Of a stretch of DNA of 8,580 nucleotides, positions 1 through 6,726 are shown one piece after another (positions within the stretch are counted from its first letter, which is position 1; each line of letters begins with the position of its first letter). The notes beneath the pieces are model-generated. The model did not search any database. It was not told the origin of the DNA and saw only the letters and a list, made by a program, of their open reading frames with translations. Source of the stretch: an uncultured Ruminococcus sp. (GTDB lineage: Bacteria > Bacillota > Clostridia > Oscillospirales > CAG-272); assembly GCA_902773455.1 (NCBI GenBank), contig CACYEW010000035.1:1-8580 (forward strand). Reading direction: 5' to 3'. The position numbers and the translations under genes are program-made.

Positions 1-261
1 GGTAAGCTTTACGCTTTCGACGTTATCTGAATTGTCAACGCTGAACGAAACGGTTCCGCCCGTACCGGGGGCGGCGTTCGTTACGGTGTCGGGAATTATT
101 ATTTTATCGGGATCTATACCCCATATTTCGGTTTTGAATTTTATGGGTTCGGTCTTGGAAACGTTATTTATCCATGCGCTCGTCATGGCGAAGAGCAGAA
201 CGATTATTATCAGAAGCGCGCCGACGGCGAGTAAAAGCTGCCTTCTCGTCAGCTTTTTCAT
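1..261 (-). CDS. Small SipW/TasA-type surface protein, N-terminal part (cut by window edge)
   Basis: The first 87 codons are visible, with no stop before the window edge. Seen: a short basic start (MKKLTRRQ), a hydrophobic stretch at residues 9-26, then TSAWINN at 27-33, which resembles the AWF / TWAAF motif at the end of SipW-dependent signal peptides. Residues 64-77 (APGTGGTVSFSVDN) resemble the 'APG...G..sf.v.N' strand found early in TasA/camelysin-type beta-sandwich domains. The ATG at 259-261 was chosen because the hydrophobic segment follows directly; GGAA lies close upstream and the previous gene stops at 290, so translation is probably coupled. The protein is likely exported and processed or anchored by the neighbouring ER-type signal peptidase. 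The frame is also open upstream of the ATG, but extension would add only charged residues before the signal. Family assignment is by motif pattern and moderately sure; the full length is unknown. Confidence 0.72.
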   Translation of the reverse strand, partial: MKKLTRRQLLLAVGALLIIIVLLFAMTSAWINNVSKTEPIKFKTEIWGIDPDKIIIPDTVTNAAPGTGGTVSFSVDNSDNVESVKLT

Positions 262-289
262 CCGTTCCAGCTCGGCTTCCGTCGAGCGG

Positions 290-1087
290 TCAGGCTTGAT
301 CTTCGTCGGTATATTCTGTTTTTGACTCGGATCCTTCCTCACTTTCGGTCTTCTCCTTCATTATTTCTTCTTCGATTTGCTTGCGCAATTCGTCGTAATT
401 ATCTTTTGTAAGCGTTTTATATCCGGGCAGAATCTCTTTCTTGCCCGGCTCTTTACTGTTCTGTTTTTTATTCTTTCTGCGTTCCGCTTCTTTGAGCTCG
501 GCAAGCGCGGAGTTCATTTCGTTCTTTATCGATTTGCCTATGCTCTGTAAAACGAGCGCCGATATTATAAGCAGCGGAAGAACTATCAAAGCAACAAAAC
601 CGAACTTTCCGGATATAAACGTGATCAATTTCGTCACGGCTCCTTCTTTGCCCGAATAGCTTATCACCTTGCCGATAAAATTCTTTTCGGTAACGTAATA
701 TGAATCGGATGTATAATTGGCGTCGCCTCTGCTCTCGAGCCGGATCTCACCGTCCGCTCCGTTCAGCACGTTCACGACGCGATGCGTCACGATGGCGCCG
801 TAATGGTCCGCCTCTTTTGATTTGAACGAGATTATATCGCCGGCGGCTACCGTTTTTATATCGACGCTTTTACATATAAGCAACGAATTTACCGGAATGG
901 TCGGCTCCATACTCGGCGTCACGACGCGGAAAACGCTGTAACCGAAGACGCTCGTATATCCGAACGCAAGCGTGCAGATCGTAACGTAAAGCGCGATCAG
1001 CACCGCCGCCCCGAGTATGACGCTTGAGACTATATATTTTTTCTTTGCACTGCGGGTCTTAACGCTTTCGGCTTTATTACTGTTCAT
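290..1087 (-). CDS. ER-type (SipW-like) signal peptidase I with long charged C-terminal tail
   Basis: 265-residue membrane serine peptidase of family S26B, which cleaves signal peptides on the outer face of the membrane. Seen: TM helix at about 18-42; catalytic Ser59 in TPSMEP; His102 in VTHRVV, where ER-type enzymes have His instead of the Lys of ordinary bacterial LepB; acidic residue Asp122 in SRGDAN; a second TM helix at about 162-181; then about 80 highly charged residues. In Bacillus subtilis the SipW enzyme of this class matures the biofilm proteins TasA and TapA (family knowledge). The start ATG overlaps the stop of the upstream gene as ATGA at 1084-1087, and GGAG at 1095-1098 sits 7 bases before it. 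Its neighbours on both sides are SipW-type surface proteins, presumably its substrates. The tail (residues 185-265) is longer than in SipW and would be cytoplasmic if both TM helices span. Function is confident; substrate pairing is inferred. Confidence 0.93.
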   Translation of the reverse strand: MNSNKAESVKTRSAKKKYIVSSVILGAAVLIALYVTICTLAFGYTSVFGYSVFRVVTPSMEPTIPVNSLLICKSVDIKTVAAGDIISFKSKEADHYGAIVTHRVVNVLNGADGEIRLESRGDANYTSDSYYVTEKNFIGKVISYSGKEGAVTKLITFISGKFGFVALIVLPLLIISALVLQSIGKSIKNEMNSALAELKEAERRKNKKQNSKEPGKKEILPGYKTLTKDNYDELRKQIEEEIMKEKTESEEGSESKTEYTDEDQA

Positions 1088-2430
1088 TGATCGGCTCCGG
1101 AAAACTCCAGATTTATTATGAACTCGGTCGTTCCTTTGGAAACGTTTTTACAGTCCGCGTCTTCCCCTTCGAGCCAGATGAACATCCGTATCCTCTGCGG
1201 AGTATTGCGGGTAAGTCTCGTTATATACACGTCGTCCGTCGCGCCTGCTTTTTTCAGAGACGAAACTTCATCTTTCCCGACGGTCCCTTCGCTTGCGGCG
1301 TTATAAAGATTTTTCGTGTTTACGAAAAACGATCCGCGGGTTATATACGGCTGCACGTACCATCCGAGCCCGTTTTGGAAAAACGCGCCCATTACGTTTT
1401 TTGCGTTTATATCGTCGCTTGTACCGTTGACGTAATCCCGAAATCTTTCGTCAAGCGGTGCGGCGCCGCCGTTGAAATTCCATTTATTTTCCGTCTGAAC
1501 GGTCAGTATATCGGATATGTCGTCTTTTTTGTTTCCCGCCGCGTCCGTTAAAGGCTTCGTTATGAAATAACAGCCGTTATCGGCTTCGTTTTTGTGAAGC
1601 GTGCCGTTAGGCTCGTATATCGTGAATTTATACGTTTCGCTCTGCGATAACTCTTCGCCCGGCTCCTGATAATTGCCGAGCAGCTTCGCGCCGTAACGTT
1701 TTTCGTACGCGGAGCTTGCCTGATAGCTTTGCAGATTACTGCTTTCTTCGACTTTTGAATCGTTTACGAGAAATCCGAGCCGGATCGACGCCGCCGTTCC
1801 GAAGCCGTCGGGTTCGCTTACGGTGAAGCCCGATTCTTTGCTCCCGGTCACGATCGGAAACTCCACGACAGAAGATCCGTCGTTTTTGTTTCCGCCGCCT
1901 CTGCCCGCGCTTCCCGTACCGGTCGACACGCGAAGCGTATAGTCCGAGCCGGGCGACACTACCCAGAAATCAAGATAAACGTAACCTCCGGCAGACCGGT
2001 ACGTTTTACTGTTTGCGTATCCGAGCGTATTGTCAACGGAATACGAGCCGCCTTCGTTCACTATCCAGTTCAAGCCGTCGGCGGTCGATACGGGCGAAAG
2101 ACCCGCAAGTTCTTTGAGATAATCGTAAGAAAGCCCCACCTTATCGGAAAAAGCACCGGGATAATGTACGGTCGTTCCGTCGACGGTTTCGGTCACGTCG
2201 GGGGCGAGCAGTATGTTGTTGCCGCCCGCAAGATTGATCTCCGCTCCGCTTACCGTGGGACTTGTCGACAGTATAAGCCAGGCGTACGTTACCGAGACCG
2301 TCATGGTTATCACCATGATCAGAGTCGCGGCGGCGGCGACAGTTTTGATATACAGTTTTTTCAATATGGCCTTGTCGGCACTGTTTTTCATCTGTCTGAT
2401 CTTCATCTGCCTGCTCTCCGGATCTGTCAT
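1084..2430 (-). CDS. SipW/TasA-type surface protein, WLEGxDxDC family (448 aa)
   Basis: Predicted exported surface protein. Seen: basic N-terminus, hydrophobic segment at about 28-48, then TYAWLILSTSPTVSGAEINL at 48-67, collinear in pattern with the end of the TasA signal and its first mature strand. The body is beta-rich and polar, with little helix. Near the C-terminus (418-427) is IWLEGEDADC, followed by a final strand (EFIINLEF). The same signal and C-terminal motif occur in the 330-residue gene at 6727-7719; SIRLGF (215-220) and FTIYEP (269-274) also have counterparts there, so the two are paralogues. A Gly-rich loop lies at 170-186. The start at 2430 overlaps the upstream stop as ATGA but has a weak ribosome site; codon 9 (2404-2406) has GGAG 9 bases ahead and is a credible alternative. 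It is a probable substrate of the peptidase encoded just downstream. Whether the signal is cleaved or remains as a membrane anchor cannot be told from sequence. Confidence 0.8.
   Translation of the reverse strand: MTDPESRQMKIRQMKNSADKAILKKLYIKTVAAAATLIMVITMTVSVTYAWLILSTSPTVSGAEINLAGGNNILLAPDVTETVDGTTVHYPGAFSDKVGLSYDYLKELAGLSPVSTADGLNWIVNEGGSYSVDNTLGYANSKTYRSAGGYVYLDFWVVSPGSDYTLRVSTGTGSAGRGGGNKNDGSSVVEFPIVTGSKESGFTVSEPDGFGTAASIRLGFLVNDSKVEESSNLQSYQASSAYEKRYGAKLLGNYQEPGEELSQSETYKFTIYEPNGTLHKNEADNGCYFITKPLTDAAGNKKDDISDILTVQTENKWNFNGGAAPLDERFRDYVNGTSDDINAKNVMGAFFQNGLGWYVQPYITRGSFFVNTKNLYNAASEGTVGKDEVSSLKKAGATDDVYITRLTRNTPQRIRMFIWLEGEDADCKNVSKGTTEFIINLEFSGADQ
1095..1098 (-). promoter_or_regulatory. 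Ribosome binding site of the first signal peptidase gene
   Basis: GGAG lies 7 bases before the ATG at 1085-1087, within the end of the 448-residue gene. It supports the ATGA-overlap start. Confidence 0.75.
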
Positions 2431-4268
2431 CCGACGGTCTTCTTTCTTGCCAACCTTTCTTTACGCTGTCTTTCGCGCTCTTCTTCGGCGCGTCTTGCGT
2501 CTTCAGCCTGACGCTTGCGCAGCTCGAGCCTCGTTTTCAGTTCTTTCTCAAAATTCTCAAGCTCCGCCGAAACGGAGGAAAGACGCGCGCGGTCTTCCTC
2601 GAGGTGTCTCTCCGCCTCTTCGCGTTCCGCCTGAAGCTGTCTCTGTCTTTCTTCTTCTTCTTTCTGAAGCTGTTCTTTTACGAGACGTTCGCGTTCTTCC
2701 TCGATGCGTCTCTTTTCAAGCAGCCGTTCGTATTTGATCCGTTCCTGCTCTTCCTTCTTCTGCTGCTTCAGACGCTCGAGCTCCTCGCGTTTGATACGTT
2801 CCGTCTCTTCAAGTATCTGTACGGCGTCCGCGAAATCGCGCATGCTTTCCGCCTTGACCGCGGCGGCTTCTTCACGGGCGCTCAGCTGTTCGTCAAGATG
2901 CTCGCGGAAGGAAGCTATCTCTTTTCTGAAAATGCCGCTTCTTCTTCTGTCTTCTATATTGCGTTCGGCAAGCTCGCTCTTTCTGCGCTCTTCCTCTATC
3001 AGTTTCTCGCGGCGCTTGCGTTCTTTTTCTTCTTCTTTCGCTTTGCGCTCGCGTTCTTTTTCTTCTTCTTTTTCCCTCTTCAGGCGCTCCGCTTCTTCTT
3101 TTTTACGCTGCTCCTGCTCTTCGACGAGCCTCCTGCGTTCCTCCGCTTCTTCTTTCATGAGGTCGGCTTTGGTGAGCTCCTCGATAAGGACCTTTCTGAC
3201 CTCCACGTCGGGCAGGTCGTAATCCTCCGTCAGCTCTTCGATGATCTCGCGGATGAATTTCGGGCGCAGAGTTCTCTTTCTGCCTTTCGTTGCAACGGTG
3301 ACTTTTCTGTCGTCCTTATCTTCGAGATATCCCTTCAGGATGAGGTAATTGAACAGTATATTGCGGTAGATGTCCTCTTCGAACTGCGGCGTTATCGTCG
3401 GGTTCTGTTCGACTATTTTGATCGAATAACCGACGTCGTCGTAGCTGCGGAGAAATTCGAACAACGCGACTATCTGTTTATACGCTTTGTTCTTTTTCAG
3501 TACGTTCGTTTTGTTGATCGTGCCCTTGATCCTCGGCAGCTTGCTCATCTGCGTGGCAAACGACGATCTCATAAACACCGTCAGCATACGCTGAATGCGC
3601 GAGATCCTTGAAAATACCTCGGAGTTTTTATCGTCGGTGAGCATTGCGTTGTCTATCTCTTTGATATGAAGGAACATATCGAGATGGACCTGCTCGGTCT
3701 CGCCTTTCATATCGGATCTTATCTTGAGCTTGGCGCCGTATTCGTCGCTCATGGCGGCGATCAGCGCGTCGTATCTGATATCAACGAATCTCGCCGCGTA
3801 TTCGAGCGTGGTGTAAGCAAGACGGTTTTCGTAAAGATTTATCGAGTCTTCACGGTAGCGCTGCATCAGCTTGCCCGGTCTGACGTCGCCGGAATCCTCG
3901 TTGAAATCGTCGACGTATGAAGCGTGCTGAGAAAGATGCCTTACGACTTCGGCTCCGCCCTTTTTGGCGTTGACGACGTTGACGACAAGCTCTTCTTCCC
4001 TGATCACGTTCCGGGGGTTGTTTACGATACTCTGTATCGCTTCGAGCGAATTCTCTATCATATCGACCCATTCGAGGTCGACGATCTTTACCATTTTACG
4101 GTTCGAAAACTGAAACTCGTTATCAGCCTTCGATATGGCGTCCATGAAAAATTCGTAAAATTCGGTGCTTCCGATGGCGCGGATAACGCCCTTAGAGAAC
4201 CGTTCGTATATCGGGTCGATCAACGACTCCGTTTTTTCAACAGCGTCGTTTCCGCTCTTTTTTGCCAT
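2427..4268 (-). CDS. DUF2357-like (McrC-related) protein with long C-terminal coiled coil
   Basis: 613 residues, no signal peptide or TM helix, so cytoplasmic. Residues about 60-320 match my memory of the DUF2357 domain, the non-nuclease half of McrC-type partners of McrB ATPases: W67..MIENSLEAIQ, NNPRNVIREEE (83-93), VVRHLSQH (108-115), and the strongly typical YRE.S...YENRLAYTTLEYA (138-158), then the KNKAYKQIVALFEFLRSYD stretch (259-277). A short helical section (about 290-375) leads to about 235 residues rich in Glu, Arg and Lys, a long coiled coil with a break near 443-482. I see no PD-(D/E)xK nuclease motif, which usually follows DUF2357. The ATG is preceded by a near-complete ribosome binding site (AAGGCGGTGAT, 4272-4282). 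It lies 24 bases after the AAA+ gene, the order expected for mcrB then mcrC, and overlaps the next gene by ATGA. It probably binds the AAA+ ring of the upstream product; what the coiled coil contacts is unknown. Confidence 0.82.
   Translation of the reverse strand: MAKKSGNDAVEKTESLIDPIYERFSKGVIRAIGSTEFYEFFMDAISKADNEFQFSNRKMVKIVDLEWVDMIENSLEAIQSIVNNPRNVIREEELVVNVVNAKKGGAEVVRHLSQHASYVDDFNEDSGDVRPGKLMQRYREDSINLYENRLAYTTLEYAARFVDIRYDALIAAMSDEYGAKLKIRSDMKGETEQVHLDMFLHIKEIDNAMLTDDKNSEVFSRISRIQRMLTVFMRSSFATQMSKLPRIKGTINKTNVLKKNKAYKQIVALFEFLRSYDDVGYSIKIVEQNPTITPQFEEDIYRNILFNYLILKGYLEDKDDRKVTVATKGRKRTLRPKFIREIIEELTEDYDLPDVEVRKVLIEELTKADLMKEEAEERRRLVEEQEQRKKEEAERLKREKEEEKERERKAKEEEKERKRREKLIEEERRKSELAERNIEDRRRSGIFRKEIASFREHLDEQLSAREEAAAVKAESMRDFADAVQILEETERIKREELERLKQQKKEEQERIKYERLLEKRRIEEERERLVKEQLQKEEEERQRQLQAEREEAERHLEEDRARLSSVSAELENFEKELKTRLELRKRQAEDARRAEEERERQRKERLARKKTVG
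3018..3071. repeat. 33-base direct repeat inside the coiled-coil region
   Basis: A 21-base block at 3018-3038 recurs exactly at 3051-3071, a 33-base (11-codon) period. It encodes KEEEKERERKA followed by KEEEKERKRRE (residues 400-421). Eleven-residue periodicity fits a hendecad coiled coil. Such repeats can change copy number by slippage. Confidence 0.75.
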
Positions 4269-4271
4269 CTT

Positions 4272-4282
4272 ATCACCGCCTT
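4272..4282 (-). promoter_or_regulatory. Extended ribosome binding site of the DUF2357-like gene
   Basis: AAGGCGGTGAT matches the 16S tail complement AAGGAGGTGAT at 10 of 11 bases, just before the ATG at 4266-4268, and spans most of the 24-base gap after the AAA+ gene. It suggests efficient translation of this protein relative to the AAA+ protein, whose own site is poor. Confidence 0.75.
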
Positions 4283-4292
4283 TTTGATTTCA

Positions 4293-5867
4293 TCAGTTGT
4301 TCTTCTTCAGGTATTCTATGTATTTCTTACAGGTCACCATCGTGTTCTTGCCGAAAAGCTTGTCGAGATACGCGCTGAATTTCGTCAGCTCGTCTTTCAT
4401 AAAGCCGAGGCTCAGCGATTCGAACTTACGCAGGACCTTCTTCGCTATTATGAAGTCGACCGCTTCGATCTCGGTGCCGCCGCATCCGATATAGCACGGG
4501 ACGTAATCGCGTATCTGCTTCATGATACGGTTACCGAAAGCGAGGTGGAACGTTTTTATAAGGTAATTGTTGAGCTCTTCGAGCTTCTCGACCATAAAAT
4601 CGTTGATCGGATATTCTCTCTTAGCCTCGGCAAAGAGCGCGTTCAGATGGTCCGTCGTGATGTGGATCGATTCAGTCGGCTCAGCCGTGAACGGATCGGC
4701 TCTGCTGTCAAGGTCTATCGGTATCGCACGGTCGTAGACCTTGTCGGCTACCGCGAACGTGGAGTCGTCGTTGTTTATCGTGCCGATGAACCATACGTTA
4801 TCCGGTATCTGAACGGTGCCGTTGACTATCAGACACGGGTCGTTATCCCACATCGCCGTGACGATATCGACCTTCCATTCTTCCTTAAGCGGCATTTCGA
4901 GTATGGAGAGCATCTCGGCAAAGTAATACTCGACGCGGGCGATGTTCATTTCGTCGAGAATGACCATATGCGGATCTCTGTAATAGTTGCTTTCGTAGAT
5001 CGCGCGTAAGAAGTCGGTCTCGTTGTATTTTCTCGTGAATTCGTTGTAGTATCCGTAAAGCTCTGTTCTCTCACGCCAGCTCGGCTGGATCGATACGACC
5101 GTGGCGTCGGAATTCACGAATTTTCCGAACGCATACGGTAAAGACGTTTTACCCGTACCGGATATACCCTGAAGGATTATGATACGCGCCGTTCCGAGCG
5201 AAGCAACGTAGTTGCGCATCATAACGAGATCGTAATACAGCTTCAGAGAATACGCCGCGTAATTGCGGAATCTCTCGCAGAATTCGGGAAGCGTTATTTC
5301 GTCGTCATACTGAGGCTTGACGTATTCCGTCTTATAATAGTTGTCCACCGCGGTAAGACGGAAGAAGCGGCTCGTTTCGGGATCCACGCAGGGAGAATCG
5401 ACGGTATTGCGGTTCTCGTTCGGGATATACTGCTCGCTCTCTTCTCCTTCTTCCTTCGTTTCGGGCTCCGGTTCGGCGGGAAGACCGCCGCCGAGCTCCG
5501 CCGCTCTCATCTGAAGAAGTCTGTCTTTTTCGTAATTTGCGCGTATCAGATCGCGCTGCAGCGATTTGACCTGCCTGGCAAGCTCGTCATATTTCTTGAC
5601 CGACACGCGGAACCGGAATATTTTCCGCAAAAGCTTGAACAGTAAAAACACGAGAAAGCCCGCGATCGCAAGCAGAACGATCTCGGTTATTACGACCAGG
5701 ATCCATTCGCCCACGGTAAAATCGGGCGCGTATTGCTGTATCAGTTTATACCGCATCGGGAAGTTGAACAGATAGTTCATGAACTCGAAAAACGCTGCGA
5801 ATATACCGATAAACGCTTTGAATATTCTTCCTACGTCATCGAAGAAGTACCGTAAAAAATTGCTCAT
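4293..5867 (-). CDS. Membrane-anchored McrB-like AAA+ NTPase
   Basis: 524-residue AAA+ motor of the McrB/MoxR-like clade. Seen: hydrophobic segments at about 15-36 and 55-78, probably two TM helices leaving both ends in the cytoplasm; a basic stretch and short coiled coil (81-125); an acidic linker (127-160); a helical segment (165-222); then the AAA+ core. Walker A is GISGTGKT (234-241, Lys240). QPSWRERTELYGYYN (261-275) is the McrB-type segment. Walker B is MVILDEMN (301-308, Asp305-Glu306). Sensor 1 is GTINNDDS (362-369), resembling the McrB NTAD signature, and Arg380 in YDRAIPIDL is the candidate arginine finger. The start is the first ATG after an in-frame stop; its GAGG lies only 2 bases ahead, so initiation may be weak or coupled. 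The product probably forms a hexamer with the downstream DUF2357 protein. ATP versus GTP preference cannot be read. Membrane anchoring is unusual for McrB relatives and points to a role other than DNA restriction (inference). Confidence 0.9.
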   Translation of the reverse strand: MSNFLRYFFDDVGRIFKAFIGIFAAFFEFMNYLFNFPMRYKLIQQYAPDFTVGEWILVVITEIVLLAIAGFLVFLLFKLLRKIFRFRVSVKKYDELARQVKSLQRDLIRANYEKDRLLQMRAAELGGGLPAEPEPETKEEGEESEQYIPNENRNTVDSPCVDPETSRFFRLTAVDNYYKTEYVKPQYDDEITLPEFCERFRNYAAYSLKLYYDLVMMRNYVASLGTARIIILQGISGTGKTSLPYAFGKFVNSDATVVSIQPSWRERTELYGYYNEFTRKYNETDFLRAIYESNYYRDPHMVILDEMNIARVEYYFAEMLSILEMPLKEEWKVDIVTAMWDNDPCLIVNGTVQIPDNVWFIGTINNDDSTFAVADKVYDRAIPIDLDSRADPFTAEPTESIHITTDHLNALFAEAKREYPINDFMVEKLEELNNYLIKTFHLAFGNRIMKQIRDYVPCYIGCGGTEIEAVDFIIAKKVLRKFESLSLGFMKDELTKFSAYLDKLFGKNTMVTCKKYIEYLKKNN

Positions 5868-5894
5868 ATCCTCATTTGTTCAGACGGTTTGATG

Positions 5895-6677
5895 TTACCC
5901 TTCCGTACTGTCGTTACCGTTGTTTCCTTCTTTGTTTTTCATTTCGGAAAGTATCTGTGCGCGGATCTCCGCCTCCAGCCTTTCGCGTTCTTTCCGTTTT
6001 TCTTCATCCTCGTTCTTATCCGTCTCGGCAGCTTCGCGCTCCTGCTCGTAAAGCAGGCGGTTCTTTACGCTCTGGTATTCGAACATAACGCGGAAGAACT
6101 GTATCAGATGGTATATGAAGAACAGGCCGACCGGCACGACCACTACTATAAGGAAGCCCGTGCTCGTCTGTAAGAAATCGAATACTTTACCGGCGCCTTT
6201 GATCTTGTTTCCGCTGTACTGACCGACTATATCGGCTTCGTGTACCGGCATACCGTCGTCAATGCTGTTGTTGTCACCCTTTGTACCGAATATAAGGTGA
6301 TCTCCGCCATCGTATATCTCGACGATTCTGTGCGTATTGAGAGCGCGTTCGCCCTCTATTATGGTCCAGTACGTTATGACGTCGCCTTTTTTGAGTGCGG
6401 ACGTATCTTTTACGCGGTGCGAGAATATCAGATCTCCGGCGGCAAATTCGGGGTACATTGAATCCGTCTGGATCGAAAGCAGTTCAATACCGAAAATGCT
6501 CGGTACTCCGTTGCCGGACGTACTTATGAACGACACGTATGTGCAAACCGCGGCGATCACGATCGCGACTACCAAAACGACGTTGACTATCGTATTGGCG
6601 ATCCGTCTTCCCTTTTTCTCCGGTTTGACGACGGCTTCTTCCGTATTTTCGTTTATCCTTTCGTCTTGTTTACTCAT
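5895..6677 (-). CDS. ER-type (SipW-like) signal peptidase I, second copy
   Basis: 260-residue S26B signal peptidase. Seen: a charged cytoplasmic N-terminus, TM helix at about 28-50, catalytic Ser73 in QTDSMYPEF, GDLIFSHRV (81-89), His116 in NTHRIVEIYD as the ER-type general base, GTKGDNN (131-137) with the acidic Asp135, a second TM helix at about 172-194, then a 65-residue Glu/Lys/Arg-rich tail predicted to be helical. An AAGGAG site at 6685-6690 is 7 bases before the ATG. It differs substantially in sequence from the peptidase at 290-1087 but shares its architecture, including the long charged tail, so this is an old duplication rather than a recent one. The gene directly follows the 330-residue TasA-like protein, its likely substrate, and precedes the AAA+ gene by 27 bases. 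Catalytic class is confident; substrate specificity is inferred from position. Confidence 0.93.
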   Translation of the reverse strand: MSKQDERINENTEEAVVKPEKKGRRIANTIVNVVLVVAIVIAAVCTYVSFISTSGNGVPSIFGIELLSIQTDSMYPEFAAGDLIFSHRVKDTSALKKGDVITYWTIIEGERALNTHRIVEIYDGGDHLIFGTKGDNNSIDDGMPVHEADIVGQYSGNKIKGAGKVFDFLQTSTGFLIVVVVPVGLFFIYHLIQFFRVMFEYQSVKNRLLYEQEREAAETDKNEDEEKRKERERLEAEIRAQILSEMKNKEGNNGNDSTEG

Positions 6678-6684
6678 GGAATAT

Positions 6685-6690
6685 CTCCTT
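6685..6690 (-). promoter_or_regulatory. Strong ribosome binding site of the second signal peptidase gene
   Basis: Perfect AAGGAG, 7 bases before the ATG at 6675-6677. It lies in the 49-base gap after the 330-residue gene, so this peptidase can initiate independently rather than only by coupling. I see no hairpin and no convincing promoter in this gap. Confidence 0.85.
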
Positions 6691-6726
6691 ATTTATTATC
6701 CGTATATAAAGTGAATTTATTCGTTT

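Noticed and set aside
3018..3071. CRISPR or satellite repeat
   Set aside because: Only two copies, in frame, and explained by an 11-residue protein repeat; no spacers.
2604..3611. Plus-strand open frame (335 codons) rich in Phe and Leu
   Set aside because: It is the antisense image of the Glu/Lys/Arg-rich coiled coil: GAA/AAG/CGC-type codons read backwards give TTC/CTT/GCG. No coding support.
2427..4268. McrC-type nuclease identity for the DUF2357-like protein
   Set aside because: No D...(D/E)xK arrangement was visible after the DUF2357-like region; the remainder is coiled coil.
3924..5009. Long plus-strand open frame (361 codons) opposite the AAA+ and DUF2357-like genes
   Set aside because: It runs antisense across two well-supported genes and their boundary, has no recognisable domain, and is explained by the codon bias of the sense strand.
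5864..5875. Tiny upstream ORF (ATG AGG ATA TGA) overlapping the AAA+ start
   Set aside because: Only three codons, no ribosome site of its own; a chance outcome of the GAGGAT sequence before the ATG.
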